From a virus: a stretch of DNA of 28,027 nt. Positions 1 through 7,678 of the stretch are shown here, one piece after another (within the stretch, counting starts at the first letter, position 1; each line of letters starts with the position of its first letter). A model generated the notes under the pieces. That model did not search any database, was not told where the DNA came from, and saw nothing but the letters and a program-made list of their open reading frames with translations. The position numbers and the translations under genes are program-made. The stretch covers positions 1-28,027 of IMG/VR virus record IMGVR_UViG_3300025781_000049. The stretch is one strand, 5' to 3'.

Positions 1-876
1 GATACGTGTCCAAGTTGTAATAGGAAATATTGTGATGATGATCTTCACTTGGTGGATAAAAAAATAAAAGAACTTGATGAATCAATAGAGAATCAACAAA
101 GTATTGTTGATAATTTAAAGCAAAACAAGATCGATAAAGAGAATTTTGGTCAAAAATTATCTAATGGTGTGATTAAACTGGAAAAAAAATTAAAGGAGCT
201 TAACCAAGAAGCATCAAAAGCATCTGTACACCAAGAAAAAATTAAAAATTTACAAGAAAAGATAAAGGAATATGAAAAATCTATAGACGAAATAACTAAT
301 GAAAAATTAGATTTTGATGCAAATATAGAAAAAACAAAAGAAAAGATTTTTAAACTTGAGAATGATATTACAAATATTAAAAAAGATATTTCTGTACTTG
401 AAACTGTTAAATTTATTGTATCAGAAGAAGGAGTTAAGACTTTTATTATTAAAAAAATGTTAAGTTTACTCAATACGAAGTTGAATTACTATTTAAAATT
501 ACTTGATACTCCATGTAAAATTGAATTCAATGAATTGTTTGAAGAAACAATTATAAATGATACAGGAAAAGAGTGTTCATATCATAATTTTAGTGGGGGA
601 GAACGAGTCAGGATTAATATTGCAGTATTGTTTATGTTCCAAGATTTATTGAGAAGTCAATCCGGAACATCATACTCATTAAATGTATATGATGAGTTAC
701 TAGATTCTGCAATTGATCAAAAAGGAGCAGAGAAAATACTTGAGATTTTACGTGATAGAATTGAAAAATACGATGAATCAATATATATTGTGTCTCACAA
801 TTCAAATATTAAATCAAATATTGATAATGTGATAACTTTAGAAAAAATAAATGGCGTTACTAAGATTATTAATTGA
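1..876 (+). CDS. 46: Recombination endonuclease subunit gp46 (SbcC/Rad50-like ATPase), C-terminal part
   Basis: The reading frame is open from base 1, so the 5' part lies outside the window. The TTG at 49 is not the real start. The visible 291 residues begin just before a zinc-hook motif, Cys-Pro-Ser-Cys (bases 7-18), followed by a long charged coiled coil (about bases 50-420) and the C-terminal ATPase lobe. That lobe has the ABC signature NFSGGERVRI (near 586-615), Walker B/D-loop NVYDELLDSAID (near 682-717) and an H-loop His in IVSHNSN (near 796). In T4, gp46 pairs with nuclease gp47 to resect DNA ends for recombination-dependent replication; gp47 is not in the window. The gene ends in TGA at 874-876, next to the promoter of the glycosyltransferase gene. 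The family call is secure. Confidence 0.95.
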   Translation, partial: DTCPSCNRKYCDDDLHLVDKKIKELDESIENQQSIVDNLKQNKIDKENFGQKLSNGVIKLEKKLKELNQEASKASVHQEKIKNLQEKIKEYEKSIDEITNEKLDFDANIEKTKEKIFKLENDITNIKKDISVLETVKFIVSEEGVKTFIIKKMLSLLNTKLNYYLKLLDTPCKIEFNELFEETIINDTGKECSYHNFSGGERVRINIAVLFMFQDLLRSQSGTSYSLNVYDELLDSAIDQKGAEKILEILRDRIEKYDESIYIVSHNSNIKSNIDNVITLEKINGVTKIIN

Positions 877-901
877 TTTTTTATAGTTTATGTGTTAATA
901 T
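873..901 (+). promoter_or_regulatory. Sigma70-like promoter for the glycosyltransferase-polymerase-thyX operon
   Basis: TTGATT at 873-878, a 17-base spacer, an extended -10 TGT (893-895) and TAATAT at 896-901. Only 7 bases separate the -10 box from the ATG at 909, so transcription would start at or next to the start codon. The -35 box overlaps the stop codon of gp46. A 15-base stretch here (871-885) recurs exactly at 7349-7363, at the end of uvsX. Confidence 0.6.
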
Positions 902-908
902 AAGTTAT

Positions 909-2219
909 ATGGCTCTTAAGATCAAAACTCAAAATGATGATTCAAATAAAAACAAAGTAGTTTTTGAATATCATACTAAAAAAGAAAAACTTCCGTTTGC
1001 TCCCGTTGGTATTCCTATTGGATTTCCTGAGTATAGTTACATTGAACTAAGACCGATAAGAGTTCCAGCACCGCCTCCATTGGAAATGCCTGAAGCTAGT
1101 TTACCTAGAGCTATAAATTACTATGCCGATTATGGTGGTTGTGGTTTCTGGAGAATGATTTGGCCTGAATTTATGCTAAATCAATATCAAAAAGCATGTA
1201 TTTCAGGTTTAACGTGCATGGTAATGGACCCTAGATTCTACCAGAACATTAAATGCATTAGAATGCAACGCCAAGCCACTCCAATGCAAAGAAATTTCAT
1301 TGCCGAACTCAAGAAATTGTCTCCGCAATTAGGGTTTAGAATGGTTTACGAGGTAGATGATATTGTTTTTAAAGATGATATTCCTGATTATAATAGATGC
1401 AAAGATGCATTTGTGAGTCAGGATATTATAGATAGCATTTTAAGCATCATGGGTATGATGGATGAGGTTACTGTTACTTGCAAATATATGAAAGAATATT
1501 ACCAAGAGAAAACGGGTAATAAGAAGATAACAGTAATTCCGAATTATCCACCAAAATTCTGGCTTGACAGATTCTATAATAAGAAAAAGGTTGAAGAACT
1601 TTACGATAAGAATAAAAAACGCCCTAGAATCCTTTATTCAGGCTCCGGAACACACGTTGATGTGTTAAATAGAGTCGGATTAAAAGACGATTTCCATCAC
1701 GTTAATGACGCAATCATCAAAGCACGTAAGAAATTCAAATTCATATGGAAAGGTTGTTTCCCATTAGTCATGAAACCATATATTGATAATGGAGAAATGG
1801 AATTCATTGATTGGTCACCTCTTCCAGATTATCCACAGGGATTATACGATGCAAATTGTAATGCGGTTTTTGCACCATTGATTGATAATGTTTTCAATAG
1901 ATCAAAGAGCAACATTAAAATGGTTGAAGCTGGTGGTTTAGGACTACCCGGTGCCTATCAAGACATGTGTACATACGAAGAAGCAGAACATAAATTCAAA
2001 AATGGAAATGATCTAATTGATCAACTTGAATATTTGACTTCTGATTTTGATAGATACATGAAGGAATCCGATAAAGCTAGAGCATTTACTGATAAACTAT
2101 GGCTTGAGGATCATATTAATGAGTATGAAGCTGTATATTTCACTGAATGGGGTTCTAAGGAACGCAAAGAAATGGCTCCAAGATTAATTGAACTCAATCC
2201 AGATCAAGATATTGCTTGA
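909..2219 (+). CDS. Glycosyltransferase, GT-B fold (GT4-like)
   Basis: A 436-residue protein. I chose the ATG at 909 rather than the upstream in-frame codon at 873, because 873 overlaps gp46 and the promoter box. Residues 146-154 (VYEVDDIVF) match an acidic motif common in phage glycosyltransferases. The C-terminal half has a Rossmann-type nucleotide-sugar half: RILYSGSGTH (240-249) and FNRSKSNIKMVEAGGLGLPG (329-348), the sugar-nucleotide site of GT-B enzymes. It would transfer a sugar from an NDP-sugar; the acceptor (phage DNA bases, host polysaccharide or a protein) cannot be read from the sequence. It is the first gene of an operon with DNA polymerase and ThyX, which makes DNA modification worth considering but does not prove it. 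No signal peptide or membrane segment is visible. Confidence 0.75.
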   Translation: MALKIKTQNDDSNKNKVVFEYHTKKEKLPFAPVGIPIGFPEYSYIELRPIRVPAPPPLEMPEASLPRAINYYADYGGCGFWRMIWPEFMLNQYQKACISGLTCMVMDPRFYQNIKCIRMQRQATPMQRNFIAELKKLSPQLGFRMVYEVDDIVFKDDIPDYNRCKDAFVSQDIIDSILSIMGMMDEVTVTCKYMKEYYQEKTGNKKITVIPNYPPKFWLDRFYNKKKVEELYDKNKKRPRILYSGSGTHVDVLNRVGLKDDFHHVNDAIIKARKKFKFIWKGCFPLVMKPYIDNGEMEFIDWSPLPDYPQGLYDANCNAVFAPLIDNVFNRSKSNIKMVEAGGLGLPGAYQDMCTYEEAEHKFKNGNDLIDQLEYLTSDFDRYMKESDKARAFTDKLWLEDHINEYEAVYFTEWGSKERKEMAPRLIELNPDQDIA

Positions 2220-2223
2220 TTTA

Positions 2224-2240
2224 TGCACCGAAATGGTGCA
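2224..2240 (+). other. Small intercistronic hairpin before DNA polymerase
   Basis: TGCACC and GGTGCA form a perfect 6-bp stem with a 5-base loop (GAAAT), lying 4 bases after the glycosyltransferase stop and 10 bases before the polymerase ATG. There is no U-tract, so it is not an intrinsic terminator. It could be a processing site or a translational control element for polymerase. Confidence 0.4.
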
Positions 2241-2250
2241 GTATTGAGCT

Positions 2251-4827
2251 ATGGCTTATAGAAATGCAATTTATGATTACTCTAATGAGGTAATTCATCT
2301 ATTTACTTGGGATAAAGATGGCAAAAGAACAAAAGTAGTTTGTAGTTTTGAGCCATATCTATTCATAGAATCACAAAATGGATGTGATGGTACATCCATT
2401 TTCAATACTCCACTCAAAAAGATTTCTTTTTCCAACCAAAAAGATAGAAATAAATTCATTGAAGGTACTCCCATAAAGAGATTATTTCATAATCTAAGCA
2501 TAGAACAACAATTCTTACTAGATACATTCAAGAATGATGTTGATAAAGAAGATTATGGTAAGCAACCGCTTAAGATTTTCTATATTGATATCGAAACATA
2601 TAAAACTTCTACTACTTTTTCTAGTCCAGAAGAAGCTACGGACCCGATTAATCTCATTACAGTATATGATTCTTTAACTCAGAAGTATCATACGTTTGGT
2701 TGTAAGAACTATGCAACCCAAGAAGAAGATGTAACTTACGTAAAATGCACGGGTGAGAAAGATCTACTCATGTCTTTCTTGAAGTTTTGGAAGAAAGATC
2801 ATCCGGATATTGTTACTGGTTGGAATATTCATGGTTACGATATTCCATATATTATTAATAGGATCAATAGAATCTGGGATAATGATACCAAGTCGAGAGA
2901 ACTATCACCAATTAATAAGCTTTATTTCAAAGAAAATGTTGCAGTCAATAAGATGGGAAGAAAAATCAATCGTTGGTATATCAATGGAGTCAGTATCTTG
3001 GACTATCAGGAAGTATATCAAGCATTTTCACTAGGTGATAGAGAATCATACTCCTTGAATTACATTGCTGAATATGAATTAGGAGAAGGGAAAATACCAT
3101 TTGGTAGTATGTCTCTTAACAATTTAGCGGATGAAGATTGGATGAAGTTTGTTGATTACAACATTCAAGACGTTAGACTTCTAATTAAACTAGAAGAGAA
3201 ATTAAAATATCTAAAATTAATTAGAAACCTTTCTTATAGAGGCTTTATTCCTTTTGAAAAAGCAATGGGTAAGGTGTCTCTCATCACAGGTGCAGTTGCA
3301 CATCAGGCCATGAAACAGAAATTATACATTCCTACCTTCAATGAAGAGAAGATTAAAAAGAAATTTGCGGGTGGGTATGTCTACGAACCAACGCCGGGTC
3401 TATACGAGGACATCGTTTCATACGATGCCAACAGTCTTTATCCGAATACAATTATTACTTTGAACATTTCACCAGAAACAAAAGTGGGGAAAATATCATC
3501 AATACAAGACAATAAGATAAAAGTTATTTTGACTAACCAAAAAGAAATAACATTTAACATAGAAAATTTTAAGAGATTTGTTACCGAACAAAAACTCACA
3601 ATTACAAAGGCAAATGTTCTTTATACTCAAAAATTCAAAGGTATAGTTCCAAATCTAATTGATGGTATTTATGCTGAACGAATAAAAGCAAAGGATAAAA
3701 TGCTTGAAGCTAAGAAAAAATTACATAAGACCTCTGATGAATATGAAAAGAAAAACCTAGAAGAAGAAATTGTAGATAATGATATTTTATCAAATACATA
3801 TAAAGTGTTTTTGAATTCGATTTATGGTGTATTTTCTCAAATTTATTCTCCATTATTTGATATTGATCATGCTGAAAGTGTTACTTTAACTGGACAAGCA
3901 GTTGTTAAGAAGGGTGCTGATTTGATTTTTGAATACGCAAAGAATAATGGTTTCTTGGGTGTATATGAAGACCTTCTAAAATACTCTGATACTGATTCAT
4001 TGTTTCTATCATATAGTCATATTTTCAAACAAAGAAATATTAATTTGATTAGCGATGGAAGTATTACCAAAGAAGCACACGAATATATTAAACAAGCAGG
4101 TCAGTATTTGAATGATAAGATTAATATTTGGGCTAAAGATGAATTAAAATCGATAGATCCTAGATATTTCTTTAAGAGAGAGAAAATCTGCGATGTTGCT
4201 CTTCTACAAGCTAAGAAATTTTATATTCTTCACATCCTTGATAAGGAAGGAGTCCCAACAGATGAATTTGATTACACGGGAATAGAAGTTGCTAAATCTA
4301 TTATTTCCAAACAGGTTAAAGAATTAATTAAAAATGTAGTTGAGCTTGCAATTGTATCTAAAGACAGAAAGAAGGCAGGACATTTGTTTCAAGATGCTTA
4401 TGAAAAATTCTGCAATTTAACTCCAGAAGAAATTGCATTTAGGAAAAAGGTTAACAACTATGAAAAATATGAAGATATGGTTGAAGAAAGTGGCAAAATG
4501 GGCAAGGGAACACCGATTCACGCTAAAGCATCAATACATTATAATCATCTCATAAAGGAATTGGGATTAACCGGACTATATCCAGAGATTACAAGTGGAT
4601 CAAAAATGAAATTTGTTTATTGTAAAGATAATAAATATGGTTATAAAGTTTTAGCTTTTGGAGATGAATATCCAAGAGAAATGGCTAATTATGTAAAACC
4701 AGATTACAAATTAATGTTTGAAAAAAATGTTGCTCCTGTTATTAGTAGGATTTTTACCATCATCGGATGGCCTACTCCAGTAATAGGTTGCGAAGAACAT
4801 ACTGATCTGATATCATTATTCTCATGA
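2251..4827 (+). CDS. 43: Family B DNA polymerase (gp43-like)
   Basis: An 858-residue replicative polymerase with both activities intact. The 3'-5' exonuclease has Exo I FYIDIET (Asp113, Glu115), Exo II GWNIHGYD (Asn192, Asp197) and Exo III YNIQD (303-307). The polymerase domain has motif A YDANSLYP (391-398), motif B KVFLNSIYG (518-526) and motif C YSDTDS (578-583). Length is close to T4 gp43 (898). It would act with the gp45 clamp, gp32, gp41 and gp59-type proteins encoded downstream. The ATG at 2251 follows a small hairpin and has no Shine-Dalgarno sequence. The stop overlaps the ThyX start (ATGA at 4824-4827), implying coupled translation. No inteins or frameshifts are seen. Confidence 0.97.
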   Translation: MAYRNAIYDYSNEVIHLFTWDKDGKRTKVVCSFEPYLFIESQNGCDGTSIFNTPLKKISFSNQKDRNKFIEGTPIKRLFHNLSIEQQFLLDTFKNDVDKEDYGKQPLKIFYIDIETYKTSTTFSSPEEATDPINLITVYDSLTQKYHTFGCKNYATQEEDVTYVKCTGEKDLLMSFLKFWKKDHPDIVTGWNIHGYDIPYIINRINRIWDNDTKSRELSPINKLYFKENVAVNKMGRKINRWYINGVSILDYQEVYQAFSLGDRESYSLNYIAEYELGEGKIPFGSMSLNNLADEDWMKFVDYNIQDVRLLIKLEEKLKYLKLIRNLSYRGFIPFEKAMGKVSLITGAVAHQAMKQKLYIPTFNEEKIKKKFAGGYVYEPTPGLYEDIVSYDANSLYPNTIITLNISPETKVGKISSIQDNKIKVILTNQKEITFNIENFKRFVTEQKLTITKANVLYTQKFKGIVPNLIDGIYAERIKAKDKMLEAKKKLHKTSDEYEKKNLEEEIVDNDILSNTYKVFLNSIYGVFSQIYSPLFDIDHAESVTLTGQAVVKKGADLIFEYAKNNGFLGVYEDLLKYSDTDSLFLSYSHIFKQRNINLISDGSITKEAHEYIKQAGQYLNDKINIWAKDELKSIDPRYFFKREKICDVALLQAKKFYILHILDKEGVPTDEFDYTGIEVAKSIISKQVKELIKNVVELAIVSKDRKKAGHLFQDAYEKFCNLTPEEIAFRKKVNNYEKYEDMVEESGKMGKGTPIHAKASIHYNHLIKELGLTGLYPEITSGSKMKFVYCKDNKYGYKVLAFGDEYPREMANYVKPDYKLMFEKNVAPVISRIFTIIGWPTPVIGCEEHTDLISLFS

Positions 4828-5453
4828 ACAACAAAGTACAATTAATAGGTTATTACGGTAGTGATGAAATTCATGCAGGTTCGGCTTGGACTTCAACCAG
4901 TAGAGATATAAACGAAGAAAAAAGAAATAGAATTCCTTCATTGTTGAAAATGTTAGCTGAAAATGGACATCACACTCCGTTTGAAAAATCTTCTTTGCAT
5001 TTTTTAGTTACATCTGAAATTGCATCACATATTCATTTATTAAAACACCGTATAGGAGTATCGATAAATGCTGAGAGTGCTAGATATAAAGAATTAAAGG
5101 AAGATAAATTTTTTATTCCCGATGATTGGTCTCCTTATTGGGCTAATAAACTTAAAGCATATACCGAAGAAGGATTGAAATTATATCATGAATGTGTTGA
5201 TAGTCTTGTTAATGATTTAAAAATTGATAGAAAAAGAGCAAAAGAATCTGCTAGATTTTTTAGAACATACAACACACAGTTAGATTGTGATGTTATGTTT
5301 AACTGGAGATCGTTCTATCATTTTCTTTCTCTTAGAAATAAACCAGATGCTCAAAAAGAAATTAGAGAAATAGCATCAGAGATGCTTAATTTAGTTAAAA
5401 ATATTGAAGGGAATCCTTTTAAATATACAATAGATGCTTTTAGACTAAATTAG
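4824..5453 (+). CDS. thyX: Flavin-dependent thymidylate synthase ThyX
   Basis: A 209-residue enzyme that makes dTMP from dUMP using FAD and methylene-tetrahydrofolate. The ThyX signature appears as KHRIGVSINAESARY (74-88), against the usual RHR-X7-S: the first Arg is Lys and there are eight residues, not seven, before the Ser. Other family features are NGHHTPFEKSSLHF (47-60) and a C-terminal helix ending in AQKEIREIA. T4 uses a ThyA-type enzyme (td) instead, so this phage differs in its thymidylate route. It is translationally coupled to DNA polymerase by an ATGA overlap. Its 3' end overlaps the convergent gene at 5445-5741 by 9 bases. Confidence 0.92.
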   Translation: MNNKVQLIGYYGSDEIHAGSAWTSTSRDINEEKRNRIPSLLKMLAENGHHTPFEKSSLHFLVTSEIASHIHLLKHRIGVSINAESARYKELKEDKFFIPDDWSPYWANKLKAYTEEGLKLYHECVDSLVNDLKIDRKRAKESARFFRTYNTQLDCDVMFNWRSFYHFLSLRNKPDAQKEIREIASEMLNLVKNIEGNPFKYTIDAFRLN

Positions 5454-5457
5454 TCTA
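5441..5457. other. Palindrome covering both stops of a convergent gene pair
   Basis: TAGACTAA, one central base, then TTAGTCTA: two perfect 8-base arms. It contains the TAG stops of thyX (5451-5453) and of the minus-strand gene (5445-5447). It is AT-rich and has no T-tract, so it would be only a weak bidirectional terminator. Confidence 0.4.
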
Positions 5458-5741
5458 CGATTAAAAAATTCTTTAAAAGATTCGCCTCTGATTTTTCTAA
5501 ATGTTTCTTCTATATCAGCGTCAATTTGTTTATTAAATTCCGCTTTTATTTCATTCATATCAATCTTTCTTTTATCAAAATCTTTTTCGTCTATGATTTT
5601 ATATACTGGTTTAACAGCATATCTAGGTTGAACACATAATATATATTGAGCTATATCCCTAACAAATATGAAATCGCTGACTGTTAAATCATCTACATTT
5701 TTTCTTAATGGATTATTAATAATTTTATCTATAATATTCAT
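5445..5741 (-). CDS. Hypothetical protein
   Basis: A 98-residue protein if the ATG at 5741 is used; an in-frame ATG at 5765 would add eight residues (MQGIIIKI). I prefer 5741 only weakly, because 5763-5765 overlaps the likely -35 box of the divergent gene at 5796. No known domain is recognised. The protein is charged and probably helical, ending EETFRKIRGESFKEFFNRR. It is the only minus-strand gene in the replication block and is convergent with thyX. It is AT-rich like its neighbours. Confidence 0.6.
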   Translation of the reverse strand: MNIIDKIINNPLRKNVDDLTVSDFIFVRDIAQYILCVQPRYAVKPVYKIIDEKDFDKRKIDMNEIKAEFNKQIDADIEETFRKIRGESFKEFFNRRLI

Positions 5742-5759
5742 TATTTTAATAATTATCCC

Positions 5760-5787
5760 TTGCATTCTTAATAAGATGTGTTAAATT
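5760..5787 (+). promoter_or_regulatory. Sigma70-like promoter for the 125-residue gene
   Basis: TTGCAT (5760-5765), 16 bases, extended -10 TGT plus TAAATT (5779-5787), then 8 bases to the ATG at 5796. The predicted start of transcription falls at the start codon. The sequence TGTGTTAA (5777-5784) also occurs at the same place in the promoter at 873-901 (891-898). Confidence 0.5.
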
Positions 5788-5795
5788 TATATAGT

Positions 5796-6173
5796 ATGAC
5801 AACACAAAATACAACAAAACTCACAGTAATCCTTGACGCAGTCGGTCGCACCATTCTTGGTGAGGCAGTAGAGTCAACAGATCCTTCAATCACACCAATC
5901 AAGAATCCAACAATCTTGATTGTTCAGCAACAGCAGGATGGTAGAATGTCAATCGGTCTTCATCCGATTATTTTTAGGGAATTCTTGGGCGACAAGACTT
6001 CTGATGTAGTCTTCAATTATCAGACAGCATCAATCACTAAGTCCGATATCGATACACTCGACTTCAGACTTCAGGCACAGTATGGTCAGATTTTTAATGG
6101 CAACAATGCATTCGTTGCTCCTTCTGAGCAACCAGCAGAGTCTTCGAATGTGATTAATCTTTTCGACGAGTAA
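5796..6173 (+). CDS. Small, probably abundant protein with Sm-like features and an acidic tail
   Basis: A 125-residue protein starting at ATG 5796 (MTTQNTTKL); an upstream in-frame start at 5778 falls within the promoter. The N-terminal half (TVILDAVGRTILGEAVE, then KNPTILIVQ) has a strand-turn-strand pattern like the Sm/Hfq fold, but this is inference from pattern only. The C-terminus ends VINLFDE, an acidic-hydrophobic tip like the partner-binding tails of SSB proteins. Codon use is clearly different from most neighbours: AAG, CAG, CTT, GGT, GTC and CGC appear where nearby genes use AAA, CAA, TTA and AGA. Gp32 shows the same bias and the same start context (ATGACAAC). This suggests very high expression. 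The gene has its own promoter and strong terminator. Function is unknown; a nucleic-acid-binding or chaperone-like role beside UvsX is possible. Confidence 0.75.
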   Translation: MTTQNTTKLTVILDAVGRTILGEAVESTDPSITPIKNPTILIVQQQQDGRMSIGLHPIIFREFLGDKTSDVVFNYQTASITKSDIDTLDFRLQAQYGQIFNGNNAFVAPSEQPAESSNVINLFDE

Positions 6174-6198
6174 TCTCCTCCTCACATACTCGTTAAAT

Positions 6199-6233
6199 AA
6201 ACCCCACAAAGGTCTTTGACTTTTGTGGGGTTT
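6199..6233 (+). terminator. Rho-independent terminator after the 125-residue gene
   Basis: A perfect 12-bp stem, AAACCCCACAAA with TTTGTGGGGTTT, and an 11-base loop (6211-6221). It lies 26 bases after the stop codon. The stem ends in TTT and its A-rich 5' arm allows action in both directions. It is the strongest intrinsic terminator in the window. Its loop holds the likely -35 box of uvsX. Confidence 0.85.
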
Positions 6234-6243
6234 CTGCTATTAT
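6216..6243 (+). promoter_or_regulatory. Sigma70-like promoter for uvsX, nested in the terminator
   Basis: TTGACT (6216-6221) within the terminator loop, a 16-base spacer formed by the 3' arm of the stem, then extended -10 TGC plus TATTAT (6235-6243). Seven bases follow before the uvsX ATG at 6251. The CTGCTATTATATA block is nearly identical to CTGCTACTATATA before gp32. Confidence 0.6.
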
Positions 6244-6250
6244 ATACTAT

Positions 6251-7354
6251 ATGGCAAAAAAGAACAACACAGAGGAAACAGAAACACAAGTAGGTAGCAT
6301 TGAAGATGCTTTTAAGATTTTAGATGATCTTAATCCCAAAGCAGCTTTTTTGGATGAGAATAGTTTATCAAATGTAAAGGATTGGATTGATACTGGTTCT
6401 TATGCACTGAATGCAATTATTTCCGGTTCACTATATGGAGGAATTCCTATGGGTAGATTGACGGGATTTATTGGACCAGAATCCTGCGGAAAAACTCTAA
6501 TGGCTAATAAGATTATGGCTAATGCTCAAAAGAAAGGTATGCACGTTGCATATTTTGATACAGAAGGAGCATTGGATGAAGACACAGCAAAAAGAATTGG
6601 ATGTGATTCATCTAAAATTAAGCATGTTCCATCAGAGATAACTGAAGATTGTAGAAATCAAATTGTGAAGTTTTTGAATACCGTTATCGAAAAGAAACTT
6701 CAAGGCAAAGTTCTCTTGGTTATTGACTCTCTCGGTAATCTTATAACCTCACAAGAAAAGAAAAAGATCGACGAGGGAACTGACACTCCTGATATGGGTA
6801 ATAGAGCAAAGGCTCTTAAATCGATGATGAGAGCAGTCACTCATGCAGCAGCGGCGGCAAACTGTCCGGTGGTTTTCACAAACCACATTTACGACGATCC
6901 TTCCGCTATGCATCCAACTGCAATTAAAAAGCAAGCAGGTGGTTCTGGGCCTCTTTATATGGCATCTGTTATCGTGCAGATGGCTAAGAAGACAGAAAAG
7001 GCAGAAGACTCCAAAAACAAAGACGCTAATACTGAATCTACATTACTATCAAAAGGAATCAATGGTTTGACGCTTCGTGCGTTTACAACAAAGAATCGAT
7101 TCGTTACTCCGTTCCTAGAGATTGAAATGTATTTGAATTTTAGAACAGGATTGAACAAGTATTCAGGACTTCTTGAAATGGCAGAAGGTTATGGTGTGTT
7201 AGAAAAGGCAGGTCATCGTTATGTCTTTAATGGGGAAAATCTTGGTTTTTTTAAGGAATTTAAAGACAACGAGGAAGTGTGGAATAAAATTCTACCAGTT
7301 CTTGAAGAAAAATTAAAAGAAGGTCTATCGTTTAAAAACGAGACTAATAATTGA
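6251..7354 (+). CDS. uvsX: UvsX, RecA-like recombinase
   Basis: A 367-residue strand-exchange ATPase. Walker A is GPESCGKT (75-82), the catalytic Glu lies in YFDTEGALD (101-109), and Walker B is KVLLVIDSLG (153-162). The mobile loop region contains GTDTPDMGNRAKALKSMMR, typical of T4-type UvsX. Length is near T4 UvsX (391). It pairs homologous DNA for recombination-dependent replication together with gp32 and gp46/47 from this window. It is preceded by a terminator and its own promoter, so it is transcribed as a separate unit. The ATG at 6251 follows the -10 box closely and there is no Shine-Dalgarno sequence. Confidence 0.96.
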   Translation: MAKKNNTEETETQVGSIEDAFKILDDLNPKAAFLDENSLSNVKDWIDTGSYALNAIISGSLYGGIPMGRLTGFIGPESCGKTLMANKIMANAQKKGMHVAYFDTEGALDEDTAKRIGCDSSKIKHVPSEITEDCRNQIVKFLNTVIEKKLQGKVLLVIDSLGNLITSQEKKKIDEGTDTPDMGNRAKALKSMMRAVTHAAAAANCPVVFTNHIYDDPSAMHPTAIKKQAGGSGPLYMASVIVQMAKKTEKAEDSKNKDANTESTLLSKGINGLTLRAFTTKNRFVTPFLEIEMYLNFRTGLNKYSGLLEMAEGYGVLEKAGHRYVFNGENLGFFKEFKDNEEVWNKILPVLEEKLKEGLSFKNETNN

Positions 7355-7377
7355 TTTTTTATAATTTATAATAAATA
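7351..7377 (+). promoter_or_regulatory. Probable promoter for the 76-residue gene
   Basis: TTGATT (7351-7356) overlapping the uvsX stop, 15 bases, then TAAATA (7372-7377) and 5 bases to the ATG at 7383. The element AATAAATA also resembles the T4 late box TATAAATA. The same TAAATA-5-ATG spacing occurs at 12191 and on the minus strand at 15943. Confidence 0.45.
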
Positions 7378-7382
7378 AAATT

Positions 7383-7613
7383 ATGATTGAAACTAAACAA
7401 ATTATTAGTGGAACAGAAGAAGAACTTCTTGAGTATTTTAAGAATAAATACAATCTCGTTGAATGTAATAATTCAAAAAAAGTTCAGGTAAATGAAGAAA
7501 AAATTCAACCAACAGTAGATGGAGTTAAAGCATCTACTAAGGTAGCTGTACAAGTCGGGAATAAAGTTACAGATGGAATTAAAAATCTTTTTGCTGGAAC
7601 TAGTTGGGGTTAA
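7383..7613 (+). CDS. Hypothetical small protein
   Basis: A 76-residue protein of unknown function. The N-terminal half (TEEELLEYFKNKYNLVE) looks helical. The C-terminal part (GVKASTKVAVQVGNKVTDGIKNLF) is amphipathic and ends in a Gly-rich SWG. It has no cysteine pairs, signal peptide or clear membrane segment. It sits alone between uvsX and the gp41 operon, with likely promoters on both sides, and is followed by the inverted repeat at 7635-7669, which might terminate its transcript. Confidence 0.65.
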   Translation: MIETKQIISGTEEELLEYFKNKYNLVECNNSKKVQVNEEKIQPTVDGVKASTKVAVQVGNKVTDGIKNLFAGTSWG

Positions 7614-7634
7614 TAAAATTACAAAGTATGAAAT

Positions 7635-7669
7635 TTATAGGTTGCATTCTACTTGAGTGCAACCTATAA
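7635..7669. repeat. Perfect 12-bp inverted repeat over the gp41 promoter
   Basis: TTATAGGTTGCA (7635-7646) and TGCAACCTATAA (7658-7669) are exact reverse complements around an 11-base centre. In RNA it would be a stable hairpin after the 76-residue gene. In DNA its left arm holds most of the -35 box and its right arm most of the -10 box of the gp41 promoter, as an operator would. Confidence 0.7.
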
Positions 7670-7670
7670 T
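7642..7670 (+). promoter_or_regulatory. Sigma70 promoter for gp41 helicase
   Basis: TTGCAT (7642-7647), 17 bases, and a perfect TATAAT (7665-7670), followed by 8 bases to GTG at 7679. It is the best sigma70 match in the window and supports GTG 7679 over TTG 7670 as the start, since TTG would overlap the -10 box. Confidence 0.65.
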
Positions 7671-7678
7671 TGTTTATA

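Noticed and set aside
150-473. Minus-strand open frame opposite gp46
   Set aside because: Shadow of the coiled-coil coding region; its translation is low-complexity Ser/Phe/Ile.
49-876. Treating TTG 49 as the start of a complete 275-residue gene
   Set aside because: The frame is open from base 1 and contains the CPSC zinc hook at 7-18, so the gene is truncated by the window edge.
5441-5457. Bidirectional terminator between thyX and the minus-strand gene
   Set aside because: The palindrome is perfect but AT-rich, has only a few bases for a loop and no T-tract, so I list it only as a palindrome.
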